64,000 bases of DNA, from the NCBI RefSeq assembly GCF_024227435.1, contig NZ_CP100446.1, forward strand, positions 310,001 to 374,000. The letters are read 5' to 3'. The stretch is from Natrinema caseinilyticum. Lineage in GTDB: Archaea > Halobacteriota > Halobacteria > Halobacteriales > Natrialbaceae. The notes beneath the pieces were generated by a model. It did no database searches, was not told the DNA's origin, and saw only the letters and a program-made list of their open reading frames with translations. Positions 34,084 to 42,164 of this stretch are shown piece by piece. The translations under genes and the position numbers were made by a program. The stretch's first letter is position 1. Each line of letters opens with the position of its first letter.

Positions 34084-34155
34084 TTTCACACCCGCCCTCT
34101 CGTTCTGTTTTACTCCTGTCCTCCCGTTCTGTTTCACACCCGCCCTGCCGTTCTC
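34084..34155 (+). repeat. 24-bp tandem repeat, three units
   Basis: Units at 34084-34107, 34108-34131 and 34132-34155 share TTT(C/T)AC..C..TCC/GCC..CGTTCT(G/C). Units 1 and 3 are closest. They lie about 90 bp upstream of the CBS-HPF copy 2 start and 90 bp downstream of the phosphoribosyltransferase stop, so an operator or leader role is possible. Confidence 0.85.
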
Positions 34156-34247
34156 TCGGTGCTCGACGCCCTGAATCGTCATCGCCGGTATACGGATGCG
34201 GGAGCGTCTGCCGCCCCTTCGTGTCACAGGGCTGCCTCCGTCTTCAG

Positions 34248-34892
34248 TTACGCGTCCGTCGTCAGGTATTCCATCGCCTTCTCGTCAGGCACTTGCGCGA
34301 AGTCCTCGTAGAACTGTCCAACGCCCCTGAAGTTGCTCGGCGTCTCGAGACAGACGACTTCGTCGGTTTCGTCGGCCAGTTCGCCGACGGTGGATGGCGG
34401 TCCGACCGGGATCGCCAGCACGATCCGCTCGGCGTCCGTCTCGTTGAGACACCTGAGGCACGCCCTCGCGGTCGATCCGGTCGCCACGCCGTCGTCGACG
34501 ACGACGACCGTCTTGTCGGACAGATCGGGTTTCGGCCGGTCGCCGCGATACCGGTCGGCCTTCTGACGCGCGTTCGCTGCCTCCTCCTCGCGCTTTTCTT
34601 CGAAGTACTCGGAGTCTACGCCCACACCGCGCAACGCGGCCTCGTTTCGCCAGACGCTTCCGTCGCTCGCGACGGCACCGATGGCGTACTCCGGGTTTCC
34701 CGGGGCGCCGATTTTCTTCGCGACGACGATGTCGAGTGGCACGTCCAGCGCATCGGCGACTGCGCGCCCGAGCGGGAGACCGCCCCGTGGGATCGCGAGC
34801 GCGATATCCGCGTCGATCCCCCGGTCGCGGATCTCCTCGGCGAGTTGTGCTCCCGCGTCAGTTCTGTCCGCAAATCGTCGAACTCCCTCCAT
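34248..34892 (-). CDS. Phosphoribosyltransferase-domain protein (paralogue)
   Basis: Encodes 214 residues from MEGVRRFADRTDAG. It aligns throughout with the gene at 10982: IPRGGLPLG, VAKKIGAPGNPEYAIGAVAS and the PRPP loop VVVVDDGVATGSTAR. Both copies keep all the loops, so both should be active. The substrate is unknown. It is upstream of CBS-HPF copy 2 and downstream of a hypothetical gene, all on the minus strand. Confidence 0.87.
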   Translation of the reverse strand: MEGVRRFADRTDAGAQLAEEIRDRGIDADIALAIPRGGLPLGRAVADALDVPLDIVVAKKIGAPGNPEYAIGAVASDGSVWRNEAALRGVGVDSEYFEEKREEEAANARQKADRYRGDRPKPDLSDKTVVVVDDGVATGSTARACLRCLNETDAERIVLAIPVGPPSTVGELADETDEVVCLETPSNFRGVGQFYEDFAQVPDEKAMEYLTTDA

Positions 34893-35033
34893 CGTTCGCA
34901 CGGATGTGGTACAGTAGCATATAACGTGGGCACTGATCCACCGGGGCGGGACCGAGGGGGTACACTCGACGGAACCGAGGGCGATACCCGCGCGAGAATC
35001 GCACAGAACCCGACCGCGTTCCGGCCGCGGCAA

Positions 35034-35348
35034 TCACTCGTACTCGAGTCCCTGGAGTTCGTACCGGTAGGTTCGTCCCTCTTTTTTCACGACGAGCAGG
35101 TGCGTCTCGCCCGCTCGCTCGAGGCTGTCGAAGTGATTCCCGAGGTTGCCGGGATTCAGGGAGGAACTGCCGTCTCGAAGCCCGAATCGGAGGGAAGCTT
35201 TCGGTTGGCGGACGTCGTCGACCTGCTTGGCTCGGACCGAAAGCACGTCACCAATCTCCCCGACCTCGACCGTCCCGGTGATCTCCCACGTGTGATCGCC
35301 GTACTCCAGTTTCCTTCCGGCGAGTTCCGGCCACTGTGTCTCGTCCAT
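35034..35348 (-). CDS. Conserved-looking hypothetical protein
   Basis: Encodes 104 residues from MDETQWPELAGRKLEYG. It reads as a compact, soluble, beta-rich domain (HTWEITGTVEVGEIGDVLSV, LLVVKKEGRTYRYELQGLEY) with no membrane segment and no cysteines. It lies 142 bp upstream of the phosphoribosyltransferase on the same strand. I do not recognise the family. The balanced acidic composition and neat spacing argue that it is a real gene. Confidence 0.6.
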   Translation of the reverse strand: MDETQWPELAGRKLEYGDHTWEITGTVEVGEIGDVLSVRAKQVDDVRQPKASLRFGLRDGSSSLNPGNLGNHFDSLERAGETHLLVVKKEGRTYRYELQGLEYE

Positions 35349-35587
35349 GGACACGACTTCCACGAAGAGTACAATCGTCTTTTCGCCCCTCAACGATTCG
35401 ACAAATTTCACGTTCGCTCCGTCGGCCGCTCGATTCCATCTGCGCCTGAACGCGGAGACGGACCGATGAACGTCTCTTCGGCGGTACTCTCGCTACAGTG
35501 TGGCAGAGTCTCCGGACGTTCCGAGTTCCGACAGTCGTATCGACCGCGATCGCTCTGCCTGCTTGCCGGGCGGATAACGATCGCTGG

Positions 35588-36340
35588 TCACGATTCGGGC
35601 TCGAGTGCTGCCCTCGTTCGTCGCGCGGTGTCTCGCAACAGGGGGACGTCGTCGGTGAACACTTCGACCGCGACGGTCCCGTCGAATCCCGCGAGGTGCT
35701 CGGTGACGATATCGTAGTCTACTTCGCCGGCGCCGATCGGGAGATGGGTGTCGCCGCGGCTCCGGGCGTCGTGGACGTGGAGGTGCGAGACGAGGTCGCT
35801 GTACCGCGAGCAGAACCGGTCGACGCCGTCATTTCCGTCCTCCATGTACGCGTGACCGACGTCGAAACAGACCGCGGTCTCCGTCTCCCGTGCGATATCC
35901 CCGAGAACTGTCAACGGGAACCCTCGCTTCTGATGTCCGACGTTCTCGACGACGAGTTCGACGTCGGCGTCGTCGGCAGCCGTCGCGATGGCGGTCAACT
36001 GATCGGCGAAGAGCGGACGGAGGTCGGTATCGTGCGGATTTCGGGCCGTTCCGTGAAGAACGGCCTTTTCGGCTCCGACGGATCCGGCCCACTCGAGCAG
36101 GGTCCCCAAGTAGTCCACGATCGCGTCGTTGATCTGGTGGACCGGCGTCACGATCACCTGTTTGAACGGCAAGTGGACGCAGAGATCGGCACGTGCGTCG
36201 GTGAGTATCGTCTCGAGTCTGTCCGCGTCGATGTCGTCGACGTCGGTACCGTCGCCGATCGACAGCTCGGCGAACTCGAATCCCGGGACCGTTCGTTCCA
36301 ACCGTTCGAGCGAGTCGCCGACGGTAAGGCCCACGTCCAT
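35588..36340 (-). CDS. Sugar phosphate isomerase/epimerase-type TIM barrel
   Basis: Encodes 250 residues of the AP-endonuclease-2/xylose-isomerase-like barrel family. Probable metal ligands are visible as the Glu in ELVVENVGH, Asp and His in CFDVGHAYM, His-x-His in SHLHVHDARSRGDTHLP and Glu in VAVEVFT. The substrate could be a sugar, an inosose or a damaged nucleotide; sequence alone does not tell. No clear operon partner. Confidence 0.85.
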   Translation of the reverse strand: MDVGLTVGDSLERLERTVPGFEFAELSIGDGTDVDDIDADRLETILTDARADLCVHLPFKQVIVTPVHQINDAIVDYLGTLLEWAGSVGAEKAVLHGTARNPHDTDLRPLFADQLTAIATAADDADVELVVENVGHQKRGFPLTVLGDIARETETAVCFDVGHAYMEDGNDGVDRFCSRYSDLVSHLHVHDARSRGDTHLPIGAGEVDYDIVTEHLAGFDGTVAVEVFTDDVPLLRDTARRTRAALEPES

Positions 36341-36579
36341 ACCATCACGTCTGTTGCCACCGACTTAACGGCGCTGGAATCCAGGCTTTCGACGACAGGT
36401 ATCGAGGCCGGGAAACGGCATCGAACGGCCGGCGTCCCGCAGCGGACGGGGCCGACCGAAACTCGAGGGCGGCGAGCGGACGATTCTATACCGAACTCGA
36501 ACGGCCGTCTTCCCGTCTGCATCTCACCGCGTTACGGAGTACGGAATCATTCTTCCCCCTCCCCGTGCAATAGATTGAC

Positions 36580-37011
36580 ATGCCCCTGGAATTCGGGTAC
36601 GAACCGACGGGACGACGTCCGATCGTACCGACGCCCGACGAACTCGTCGTCCATCTGCGCGAAGCAGGTGCAACGACGATCTACCTCTCGCGAACCGATG
36701 CCTTTCGCGACGGCGTCGTTCCCATCACGGCGACCTACACGCCGCCGTCGCAAGAGCCCGCGTCCGGACCGGATTCCGAGACCGTCCGTCGACTGCTCCG
36801 GCGCGTGTTCGACGCAATCGACGATCGAATCCGATTTCACGGCCGCGAATGGGTCCTCGAGTGGTCCGTCGAACCCGCGTTCACCGAACCACGAACGGAT
36901 CTCGTGCCGCTGTACGATCGCAGGATCGAGCGAACGTACGGGGACGGGTTCAACCTCTGGAACCTCTACTTCGTCTACGAAGAACACAGCAACGCAGCCA
37001 CCGACTCGTGA
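36580..37011 (+). CDS. Hypothetical protein, haloarchaeal type
   Basis: Encodes 143 residues. Soluble, with an alternating beta/alpha pattern (TTIYLSRTDAFRDGVVPITA, ETVRRLLRRVFDAIDDRIRF, ERTYGDGFNLWNLYFVYEE). It has no cysteines, membrane helices or known motif. It stands alone between a divergent TIM-barrel gene and a convergent Dph6 gene. I do not recognise the family; the composition argues for a genuine gene. Confidence 0.6.
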   Translation: MPLEFGYEPTGRRPIVPTPDELVVHLREAGATTIYLSRTDAFRDGVVPITATYTPPSQEPASGPDSETVRRLLRRVFDAIDDRIRFHGREWVLEWSVEPAFTEPRTDLVPLYDRRIERTYGDGFNLWNLYFVYEEHSNAATDS

Positions 37012-37138
37012 GCGAGAGGGACTCGCCCATCGACCCTCGAGCGAGGCGATTGCGCTCCATCGGGGGTTGCACTTCCCCACGACAGGTGTTCTTCGACTTT
37101 CGCTCGTCCCCGTCGTTCCTCCGCGCCGTCTATCGCTG

Positions 37139-37208
37139 GCGTCCGCTTTCCGCCACCGTTTCCGTCGTTACTCGCGTCCGCTTTCCGCCACCGTTTCCGT
37201 CGTTACTC
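37139..37208 (+). repeat. 35-bp perfect tandem duplication at the dph6 3' end
   Basis: Units at 37139-37173 and 37174-37208 are identical. The second covers the last codon and stop of the minus-strand dph6 gene (stop at 37203); the first is a copy outside it. Confidence 0.92.
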
Positions 37209-37988
37209 ATCGCTGCCGGGATCGCCGTCTTCCGTCGCGGATGCCTCGAGTCGGGCGTCGGTGATCCGCAATCGTCCCCAGCTGTCGTGCCACTCGCGCT
37301 CGAACTCGAGCGCGATGGGACGCGACATGTGCGGTCCGTCGGTCACGACCGTCTGAAACTCTCCCCCCTCGCCCAGAAGGTGGACGCCGTACTCGCGGTG
37401 GAGTTCGGTCAGTTCCGCGAGCGCCTCGCGGTTCAGCCGTCGGCCGAGCCAGGACGCGTCGAATCCGGGCGCCGCCACCTCGACGAACACGATCTCGAGT
37501 CCGGCTTCGATCATCTCCTCGAGGAGGTCGGACGGCTCCGCGTGCCACAGCGGCGCGTCGAAGGCGCATCCGAGGCTCTCACACATCGACCGGAGGCGGT
37601 CGGCCTGATAGTCGCTCTCGACGGTTCCGGCGACGAGCCCCGTCAAGCCACCGGCGAGTTCGGCATCCAGCGTTCGAAGGCCGGCCTCGAGGGGTTCCAT
37701 TTCTGCGTCGCCCGCCGGCCCGGAGACGCGGCCCTCCGCCGCGCTGATATTGGGAGGCTCGATGTCGACGGCGGGAATCGTGACGTCGACGACGGGGATT
37801 CCGATGCTCGTTGCGGCCAAACGGGTCACCGTCCGTGCGGGCGCGTGGTAGACGTGAGAGCCCGCCGGCGGGTTGACGATCACGAGCCTGCGGACGTCGC
37901 GACCGGCCTCGAGGGCCCGCGTGAGCGCCCACGCGGACTCTTTGCCGCCGGAGAAGAGGACGACCCAGCCGCCGTCGGGTTCGGACAT
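37203..37988 (-). CDS. dph6: Diphthine--ammonia ligase
   Basis: Encodes 261 residues of the PP-loop ATP-pyrophosphatase family. The ATP loop is FSGGKESAW (residues 12-20). The Dph6 signature GEGGEFQTVVTDGPHM occurs near the C-terminus. It catalyses the last step of diphthamide formation on elongation factor 2, amidating diphthine. Only this pathway step is encoded here. Its 3' end lies in a 35-bp tandem duplication. Confidence 0.9.
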   Translation of the reverse strand: MSEPDGGWVVLFSGGKESAWALTRALEAGRDVRRLVIVNPPAGSHVYHAPARTVTRLAATSIGIPVVDVTIPAVDIEPPNISAAEGRVSGPAGDAEMEPLEAGLRTLDAELAGGLTGLVAGTVESDYQADRLRSMCESLGCAFDAPLWHAEPSDLLEEMIEAGLEIVFVEVAAPGFDASWLGRRLNREALAELTELHREYGVHLLGEGGEFQTVVTDGPHMSRPIALEFEREWHDSWGRLRITDARLEASATEDGDPGSDE

Positions 37989-38096
37989 ACGGTTCGATTT
38001 TTCGTCACGGGAGTTATCTCTGTGGTCCGGGGACGAACGGTACGACTCCCGTCGGAAACCGTCAGTGACCGGAACAGGATTCAGGGGGCGTACGCA

Positions 38097-38144
38097 TTCG
38101 GGCCGTCGCTGCCGTCAGTATTCGGACCGTCGCTGCCGTCAGTA
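38097..38144 (+). repeat. 24-bp tandem duplication
   Basis: Units at 38097-38120 and 38121-38144, of the form TTCGG(G/A)CCGTCGCTGCCGTCAGTA, differ at one base. Confidence 0.88.
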
Positions 38145-38411
38145 ACTGATTGGGTGTCAGTAACACAGTATTACATCCGTCGGTTCGTAACGGGACGGAG
38201 ACGTCGGTCTCTTCGCTGACCCTGACGGCCGTCCCCGCACCGCCCGTGAAACGGTCGAACCGATCGGGAAATACCGTATTTCCGCCATCGAACCCGCGAA
38301 ACAGATTGTTACACAGATTACGACAAATCTCGTGAGCATCCACGCCACACGACCGGGCGCTGACAGATCGCCGACGGACGAACTCGGTCGATCACATCGA
38401 CGACGCGCGTC

Positions 38412-38477
38412 TGCCCCTCGTACGGGCAAGTTTTAACTCACCACGAGTGGCCCTCTCACTGGGCAGCCGGAATGCCC
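38412..38477 (+). promoter_or_regulatory. hsp20 promoter flanked by two TGCCC/GGGCA palindromes
   Basis: TGCCC (38412-38416), N7, GGGCA (38424-38428) lies upstream of the TATA-like TTTTAACT (38431-38438). GGGCA (38461-38465), N7, TGCCC (38473-38477) lies downstream, near the expected transcription start and 13 bp before the ATG at 38490. The equal 7-bp spacing suggests a dimeric regulator; the second could also form an RNA hairpin over the leader. Confidence 0.45.
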
Positions 38478-38489
38478 GTGTGAAGTGCC

Positions 38490-38939
38490 ATGACCGACGA
38501 AAGTGACCCCTTCGACGGATTCGAAAGGCAACTCAACCGGCTACAGCAACAGTTCGAGAACATCACGAGAATGTGGGATCGCGAGCGGTTCGGACTCCCG
38601 GAGTCGGAGATGACGGAAATGGGGGTCGATCTGGTCGATCACGGTGACGAGTTCGTGCTGACGGCGGACGTTCCCGGCTTCGACAGCGACGAAATCGACG
38701 TCCGTCTCTCGGATCACACGCTCAATATCACGGCGGAACACGAAGAATCGACCGAAGAACAGGAGGAACTGTACCTCAAGAGCGAACGGTCGCACAGATC
38801 GATCACCCGCTCGGTTCGGATCCCGGAACCGGTCGACGAAGAGAACGTGAGTGCGACGTACAACAACGGTGTGCTCACGCTTACACTCCCCAAACAGAAA
38901 CCGAGCGATGTCGGCGGGCACAGGATCGAGGTCGAATAA
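38490..38939 (+). CDS. Small heat-shock protein (Hsp20/alpha-crystallin)
   Basis: Encodes 149 residues. A helical N-terminal arm ([20 protein letters not shown]) precedes the alpha-crystallin domain ([53 protein letters not shown]). The tail ends HRIEVE, with an I-x-V oligomerisation motif. An ATP-independent holdase that protects unfolding proteins. Its promoter carries palindromes described separately. Confidence 0.95.
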   Translation: MTDESDPFDGFERQLNRLQQQFENITRMWDRERFGLPESEMTEMGVDLVDHGDEFVLTADVPGFDSDEIDVRLSDHTLNITAEHEESTEEQEELYLKSERSHRSITRSVRIPEPVDEENVSATYNNGVLTLTLPKQKPSDVGGHRIEVE

Positions 38940-39009
38940 CCGTCCCGTCGTTGCCCCGTCGCAGCCGCGACCCCCTCGAGGAATAGCGTCGCGATGAGCG
39001 ATGGGACGC

Positions 39010-39224
39010 CGGAACGACCCGTCTTCCAGCCCCGCCATCGTTCGATCTATCATCTCGATTCGCTCGCCCGCGGTGAAGGGGTCGTCGACGGTGTGTGACG
39101 CCTGTGCGCTTCCGACGCCGATCACGATTTCGTCCACTTCCGCCGCGATATCCGCAACGTCGGAGCGATGGCCGAGATGAAACGGCTGAAAGCGGCCGAC
39201 GAAGAATCCTCGCATGCGAGTCAA
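39010..39224 (-). pseudogene. nadM: Truncated nicotinamide-nucleotide adenylyltransferase
   Basis: The reading frame opens [20 protein letters not shown] with the HxGH nucleotide-binding motif, continuing through [20 protein letters not shown] and [15 protein letters not shown], typical of archaeal NMN adenylyltransferase. Similarity ends at about residue 70 where the family continues for another 100 residues; the following sequence is unrelated. The frame runs on across the antisense of hsp20 without homology. An intact copy must be elsewhere if the pathway is used. It sits downstream of the pgk operon. Confidence 0.75.
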
Positions 39225-39270
39225 CTCGAGTCCGGACCGCCCGCGCGTCGCGGGACGAACGTGCGGCGAC

Positions 39271-39576
39271 TCATCGATCGACGGCGTCCGATTCCAGCGC
39301 GGTCGCTATTTTCGAGGCCTTTCGGGTCGCGGGCTCCGAGGGCGGTGCCGTCCGATAGGCGACCGTCGCCCGCTCTCCGTCTTCGGTGGCGGAACTCGTC
39401 CCGACGACCGCGACGAGCATCCCGTCGGTCGTCCGGTACTTCGTTCCCTCCTCGCTGTCGGACGTGGTGAGCCCGCGTACCGCGTCGGTGATACGGTCGT
39501 GAACGTCGGCAACGGCGATATCGAGGTCGAGCGATTCGAATTCCGGCCGTGCGAGTGCGTCCTCGAGTTGGATCAT
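39271..39576 (-). CDS. Hypothetical protein downstream of pgk
   Basis: Encodes 101 residues from [20 protein letters not shown]. Soluble, acidic, alpha/beta, with a [20 protein letters not shown] strand pair and a helical end. No cysteines or known motif. It lies 118 bp after pgk and 47 bp before the nadM remnant, same strand. I do not recognise the family; it may be a protein linked to NAD or sugar metabolism by position only. Confidence 0.55.
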   Translation of the reverse strand: MIQLEDALARPEFESLDLDIAVADVHDRITDAVRGLTTSDSEEGTKYRTTDGMLVAVVGTSSATEDGERATVAYRTAPPSEPATRKASKIATALESDAVDR

Positions 39577-39694
39577 GGTGTGGCATTTTTCGAATCGACG
39601 CGTCGTACGGAAAGGCTTGCGGTACTGCCTACCACGGAGCAACGACGCCCACAATCCGCGCTTCGATCGTCACACCGGGTCCGTTCTCGGGTCC

Positions 39695-40906
39695 TTACAT
39701 CTCTTGTTCGAGCACTTCGATGCCGACGAGCGGCTCTCCGGTGAGCGCGCGGGCGTACGCCCCGCCGGCGATCGAAACGCGAGAGAAGTCGTTCTCGTCC
39801 AACTCGTACAGTTCGATCGATCGAGCGGTGTCTCCCCCGCCGACCACCGAGAAGCAGTCGGCGTCGGCGATCGCCGTGAGGACCTCGACGGTCCCGTGTG
39901 CGAACCGGTCGTCCTCGAAGACGCCGAGGGCACCCTTGACGAAGACCGCTGCCGACTCGGAAACGAGATCGGCGTAGCGTTCGGTCGTCTCGGAGCCGAT
40001 GTCGAGGAACGACGTTTCCTTCGTGATGCCCTCGACGGCCGTCTCTGCGCGCTCACCGTGTTCGTCTTCGTAGGCGAGGTCCGTCGGGAGGAACAGGCAG
40101 TGTCCGTACTCCTCGAGCACGCGTTCGATCGTCTCGTGGTGATCTTCCCACTGGTGATCGAAGAGCGTGGTTCCGTGGACGTCGTATCCGACGTCGTGAC
40201 CGCTGGCCCGCAGGAAGAGTTCGCCGACGATCCCGCCGAGGCAGAACCGGTCGACGGTAGCGGCGACCCGCTCGACGACCGGGATGGCGTCCTCGGCTTT
40301 CGTGCCGCCGAGAACCATGGTGACGGTGCCGTCGAATTCGCGTTCGCGGATGGCGGTGTTCGCCGTGTACTCGCGTTCCATCACGCGACCCGCGTACGCG
40401 TCCATGACCTGCGGGAAGCCGACTATCGAGGCGTGAGATCGGTGTGCAGTCGAGTAGGCGTCGTCGACGTACGCATCGAACTTCGGTGCGAGCGTCCGAA
40501 CGAGCTTCGTTTCGGCTTTGACCGCCGGCTTCTCCTCGGGCAATTCCCCGTCGCACATCCTGACGTTCTCGAGGAGGAGCACGTCCCCCGGTTCGAGTTC
40601 TTCGATCGTCGCGAGCGCGTCCGGACCGACGGTGTCGGCGACGAAATCGACCGGTCCGTCCACGTGATCGGCGAGGAGCGCGGCGTGTTGCTCGAGGGAG
40701 ACGAACGTCTCGCGGCCCGGCCGTCCCTGGTGGGCGAGGAGGGCGACCGCGTGGCCGTGGTCGAGCAGTTCGACGATCGTCTCGGCGTGGCGGGCGAACC
40801 GGCGGCTGTCTCGGACGATGCCGTTCTCGACGGGCGCGTTGATGTCGATCCGCACGAGTAACCGCTGTCCGTCATCGAGGTCGTCGATGGTTCGAAACGT
40901 GGTCAT
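39695..40906 (-). CDS. pgk: Phosphoglycerate kinase
   Basis: Encodes 403 residues. It interconverts 1,3-bisphosphoglycerate and 3-phosphoglycerate with ADP/ATP. Motifs visible are VRIDINAPVENG, LLAHQGRPG, LLLENVRM, VDDAYSTAHRSHAS, MVLGGTKAEDAIPV and the C-terminal VVGGGDTARS. It follows gap with a 70-bp gap on the same strand, downstream of kdgK, forming a lower-glycolysis and semi-phosphorylative Entner-Doudoroff cluster. Confidence 0.95.
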   Translation of the reverse strand: MTTFRTIDDLDDGQRLLVRIDINAPVENGIVRDSRRFARHAETIVELLDHGHAVALLAHQGRPGRETFVSLEQHAALLADHVDGPVDFVADTVGPDALATIEELEPGDVLLLENVRMCDGELPEEKPAVKAETKLVRTLAPKFDAYVDDAYSTAHRSHASIVGFPQVMDAYAGRVMEREYTANTAIREREFDGTVTMVLGGTKAEDAIPVVERVAATVDRFCLGGIVGELFLRASGHDVGYDVHGTTLFDHQWEDHHETIERVLEEYGHCLFLPTDLAYEDEHGERAETAVEGITKETSFLDIGSETTERYADLVSESAAVFVKGALGVFEDDRFAHGTVEVLTAIADADCFSVVGGGDTARSIELYELDENDFSRVSIAGGAYARALTGEPLVGIEVLEQEM

Positions 40907-40976
40907 GGAGTGGAGAGGCGAGGTCGTCGCGGTCGCTCGGTCGACCGATTCGAGCGCACCGACACCGGTCGGGGCG

Positions 40977-42050
40977 TCAGTGCGCGACCGCTTCTTCGGT
41001 ACCGATGGACTCCGTTTCGCTGGCGACGTACGTCGCGAGTTTCAGCATCTGCACCGAGAAGCCGTACTCGTTGTCGTACCAGGTCAGGACCTTGGCGAGA
41101 TCGTCCGCGACGACCATCACGGATTCCAGGTCGACGTACGAGGGAAACGGCAGTCCGATGACGTCACGCGAGACGATCTCCTCGTCCGTGTACCCGAGAA
41201 CGCCAGCGAGGTCGCCGTCGGCCGCCTCGCGAATCGCGTCGGCGATCTCGTCTTTCGTGACGTCGGTCTCGAGAGTGAGGGTCAGGTCGGTGATCGACCC
41301 GTCCGGAACCGGGACGCGCATCGCCATCCCGTCGAGTTTGCCCTCGAGTTCGGGCAGGACTTCGGTCGCGGCGATCGCGGCACCGGTCGTTGTCGGAACG
41401 ATATTTTCGGCGGCCGCGCGACCGCGACGACGCTTTTCGAGCGGGCCGTCGACCAGCCCCTGGCTCCCGGTGTAGGCGTGGACGGTCATGAGCAGGCCAG
41501 AATCGATGCCGAATTCCTCGTCGAGTACCTTCACGACCGGTGCGACCGAGTTCGTCGTGCAGGACGCATTCGAGATGACGTCCGCGCCGTCGTATTCCTC
41601 GTGATTGACGCCGTAGACGAACATCGGGATCTCCGTCTCCCCTTTCGGCGGGGCCGAGATGATGACCTTGTCGGCGCCCGCTTCCAGGTGCATGGCTGCC
41701 TCCTCGTCCGTCCGGAACAGGCCCGTCGCTTCGAAGGCGACGTCGACCTGGTAGTCGTCCCACGGAAGGTTCGACGGGTCGTGTTCGGAGAGCAGTTTGA
41801 TCTCCCGAGAGTCGACGAAGAGCGTGTCCCCACGGCGCGAGACGTCGTCCAGTCGACCGTGAACCGAGTCGTACCGGAGGAGATACTCCATGTCGTCGTC
41901 GTCCATGACGTCGTTTATCGCGACGATCTCGACGTCGTCGCGCGATAGCGACGCCCGCAAGACGGTGCGGCCGATTCGCCCGAACCCGTTGAGTCCGATT
42001 CGGAGCGTCTCGTTCGATCCCGCACTACCGCTGTACGAATGGTTCCCCAT
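40977..42050 (-). CDS. gap: Glyceraldehyde-3-phosphate dehydrogenase (bacterial type I)
   Basis: Encodes 357 residues. The NAD-binding Rossmann motif is GLNGFGRIGRTVLRA. The catalytic Cys164 lies in SNASCTTNSVAPV and the catalytic His in VHAYTGSQ. The phosphate-binding region is RRRGRAAAENIVPTTTGAA. It produces 1,3-bisphosphoglycerate for the next gene, pgk. The type I sequence resembles bacterial enzymes, unlike the archaeal type II GAPDH; haloarchaea can carry both. The N-terminal extension of about 15 residues before LRIGLNGFG is non-canonical. Confidence 0.95.
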   Translation of the reverse strand: MGNHSYSGSAGSNETLRIGLNGFGRIGRTVLRASLSRDDVEIVAINDVMDDDDMEYLLRYDSVHGRLDDVSRRGDTLFVDSREIKLLSEHDPSNLPWDDYQVDVAFEATGLFRTDEEAAMHLEAGADKVIISAPPKGETEIPMFVYGVNHEEYDGADVISNASCTTNSVAPVVKVLDEEFGIDSGLLMTVHAYTGSQGLVDGPLEKRRRGRAAAENIVPTTTGAAIAATEVLPELEGKLDGMAMRVPVPDGSITDLTLTLETDVTKDEIADAIREAADGDLAGVLGYTDEEIVSRDVIGLPFPSYVDLESVMVVADDLAKVLTWYDNEYGFSVQMLKLATYVASETESIGTEEAVAH

Positions 42051-42164
42051 GTATGTCGTGTCTCTTCCTGCCGTTAAATCCGTTGCGCCCTATCAGTTAG
42101 AAAACCGTAGATTTCGCTCGAGCAGTCCGCGAACGACGTCGAAAGATCGTTGCGGTGGTTCCGA

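Larger units (their letters stand above)
37989..38489. other. Intergenic region between divergent dph6 and hsp20
   Basis: Contains a 24-bp tandem repeat at 38097-38144, and near the hsp20 side a TATA-like TTTTAACT (38431-38438) flanked by TGCCC/GGGCA inverted repeats. No gene is recognised. Confidence 0.5.

Noticed and set aside
34020-37264. Long plus-strand open frames (about 565 and 588 codons) across 34-37 kb
   Set aside because: They run through the phosphoribosyltransferase, hypothetical and TIM-barrel genes on the minus strand and show no domain or haloarchaeal composition.
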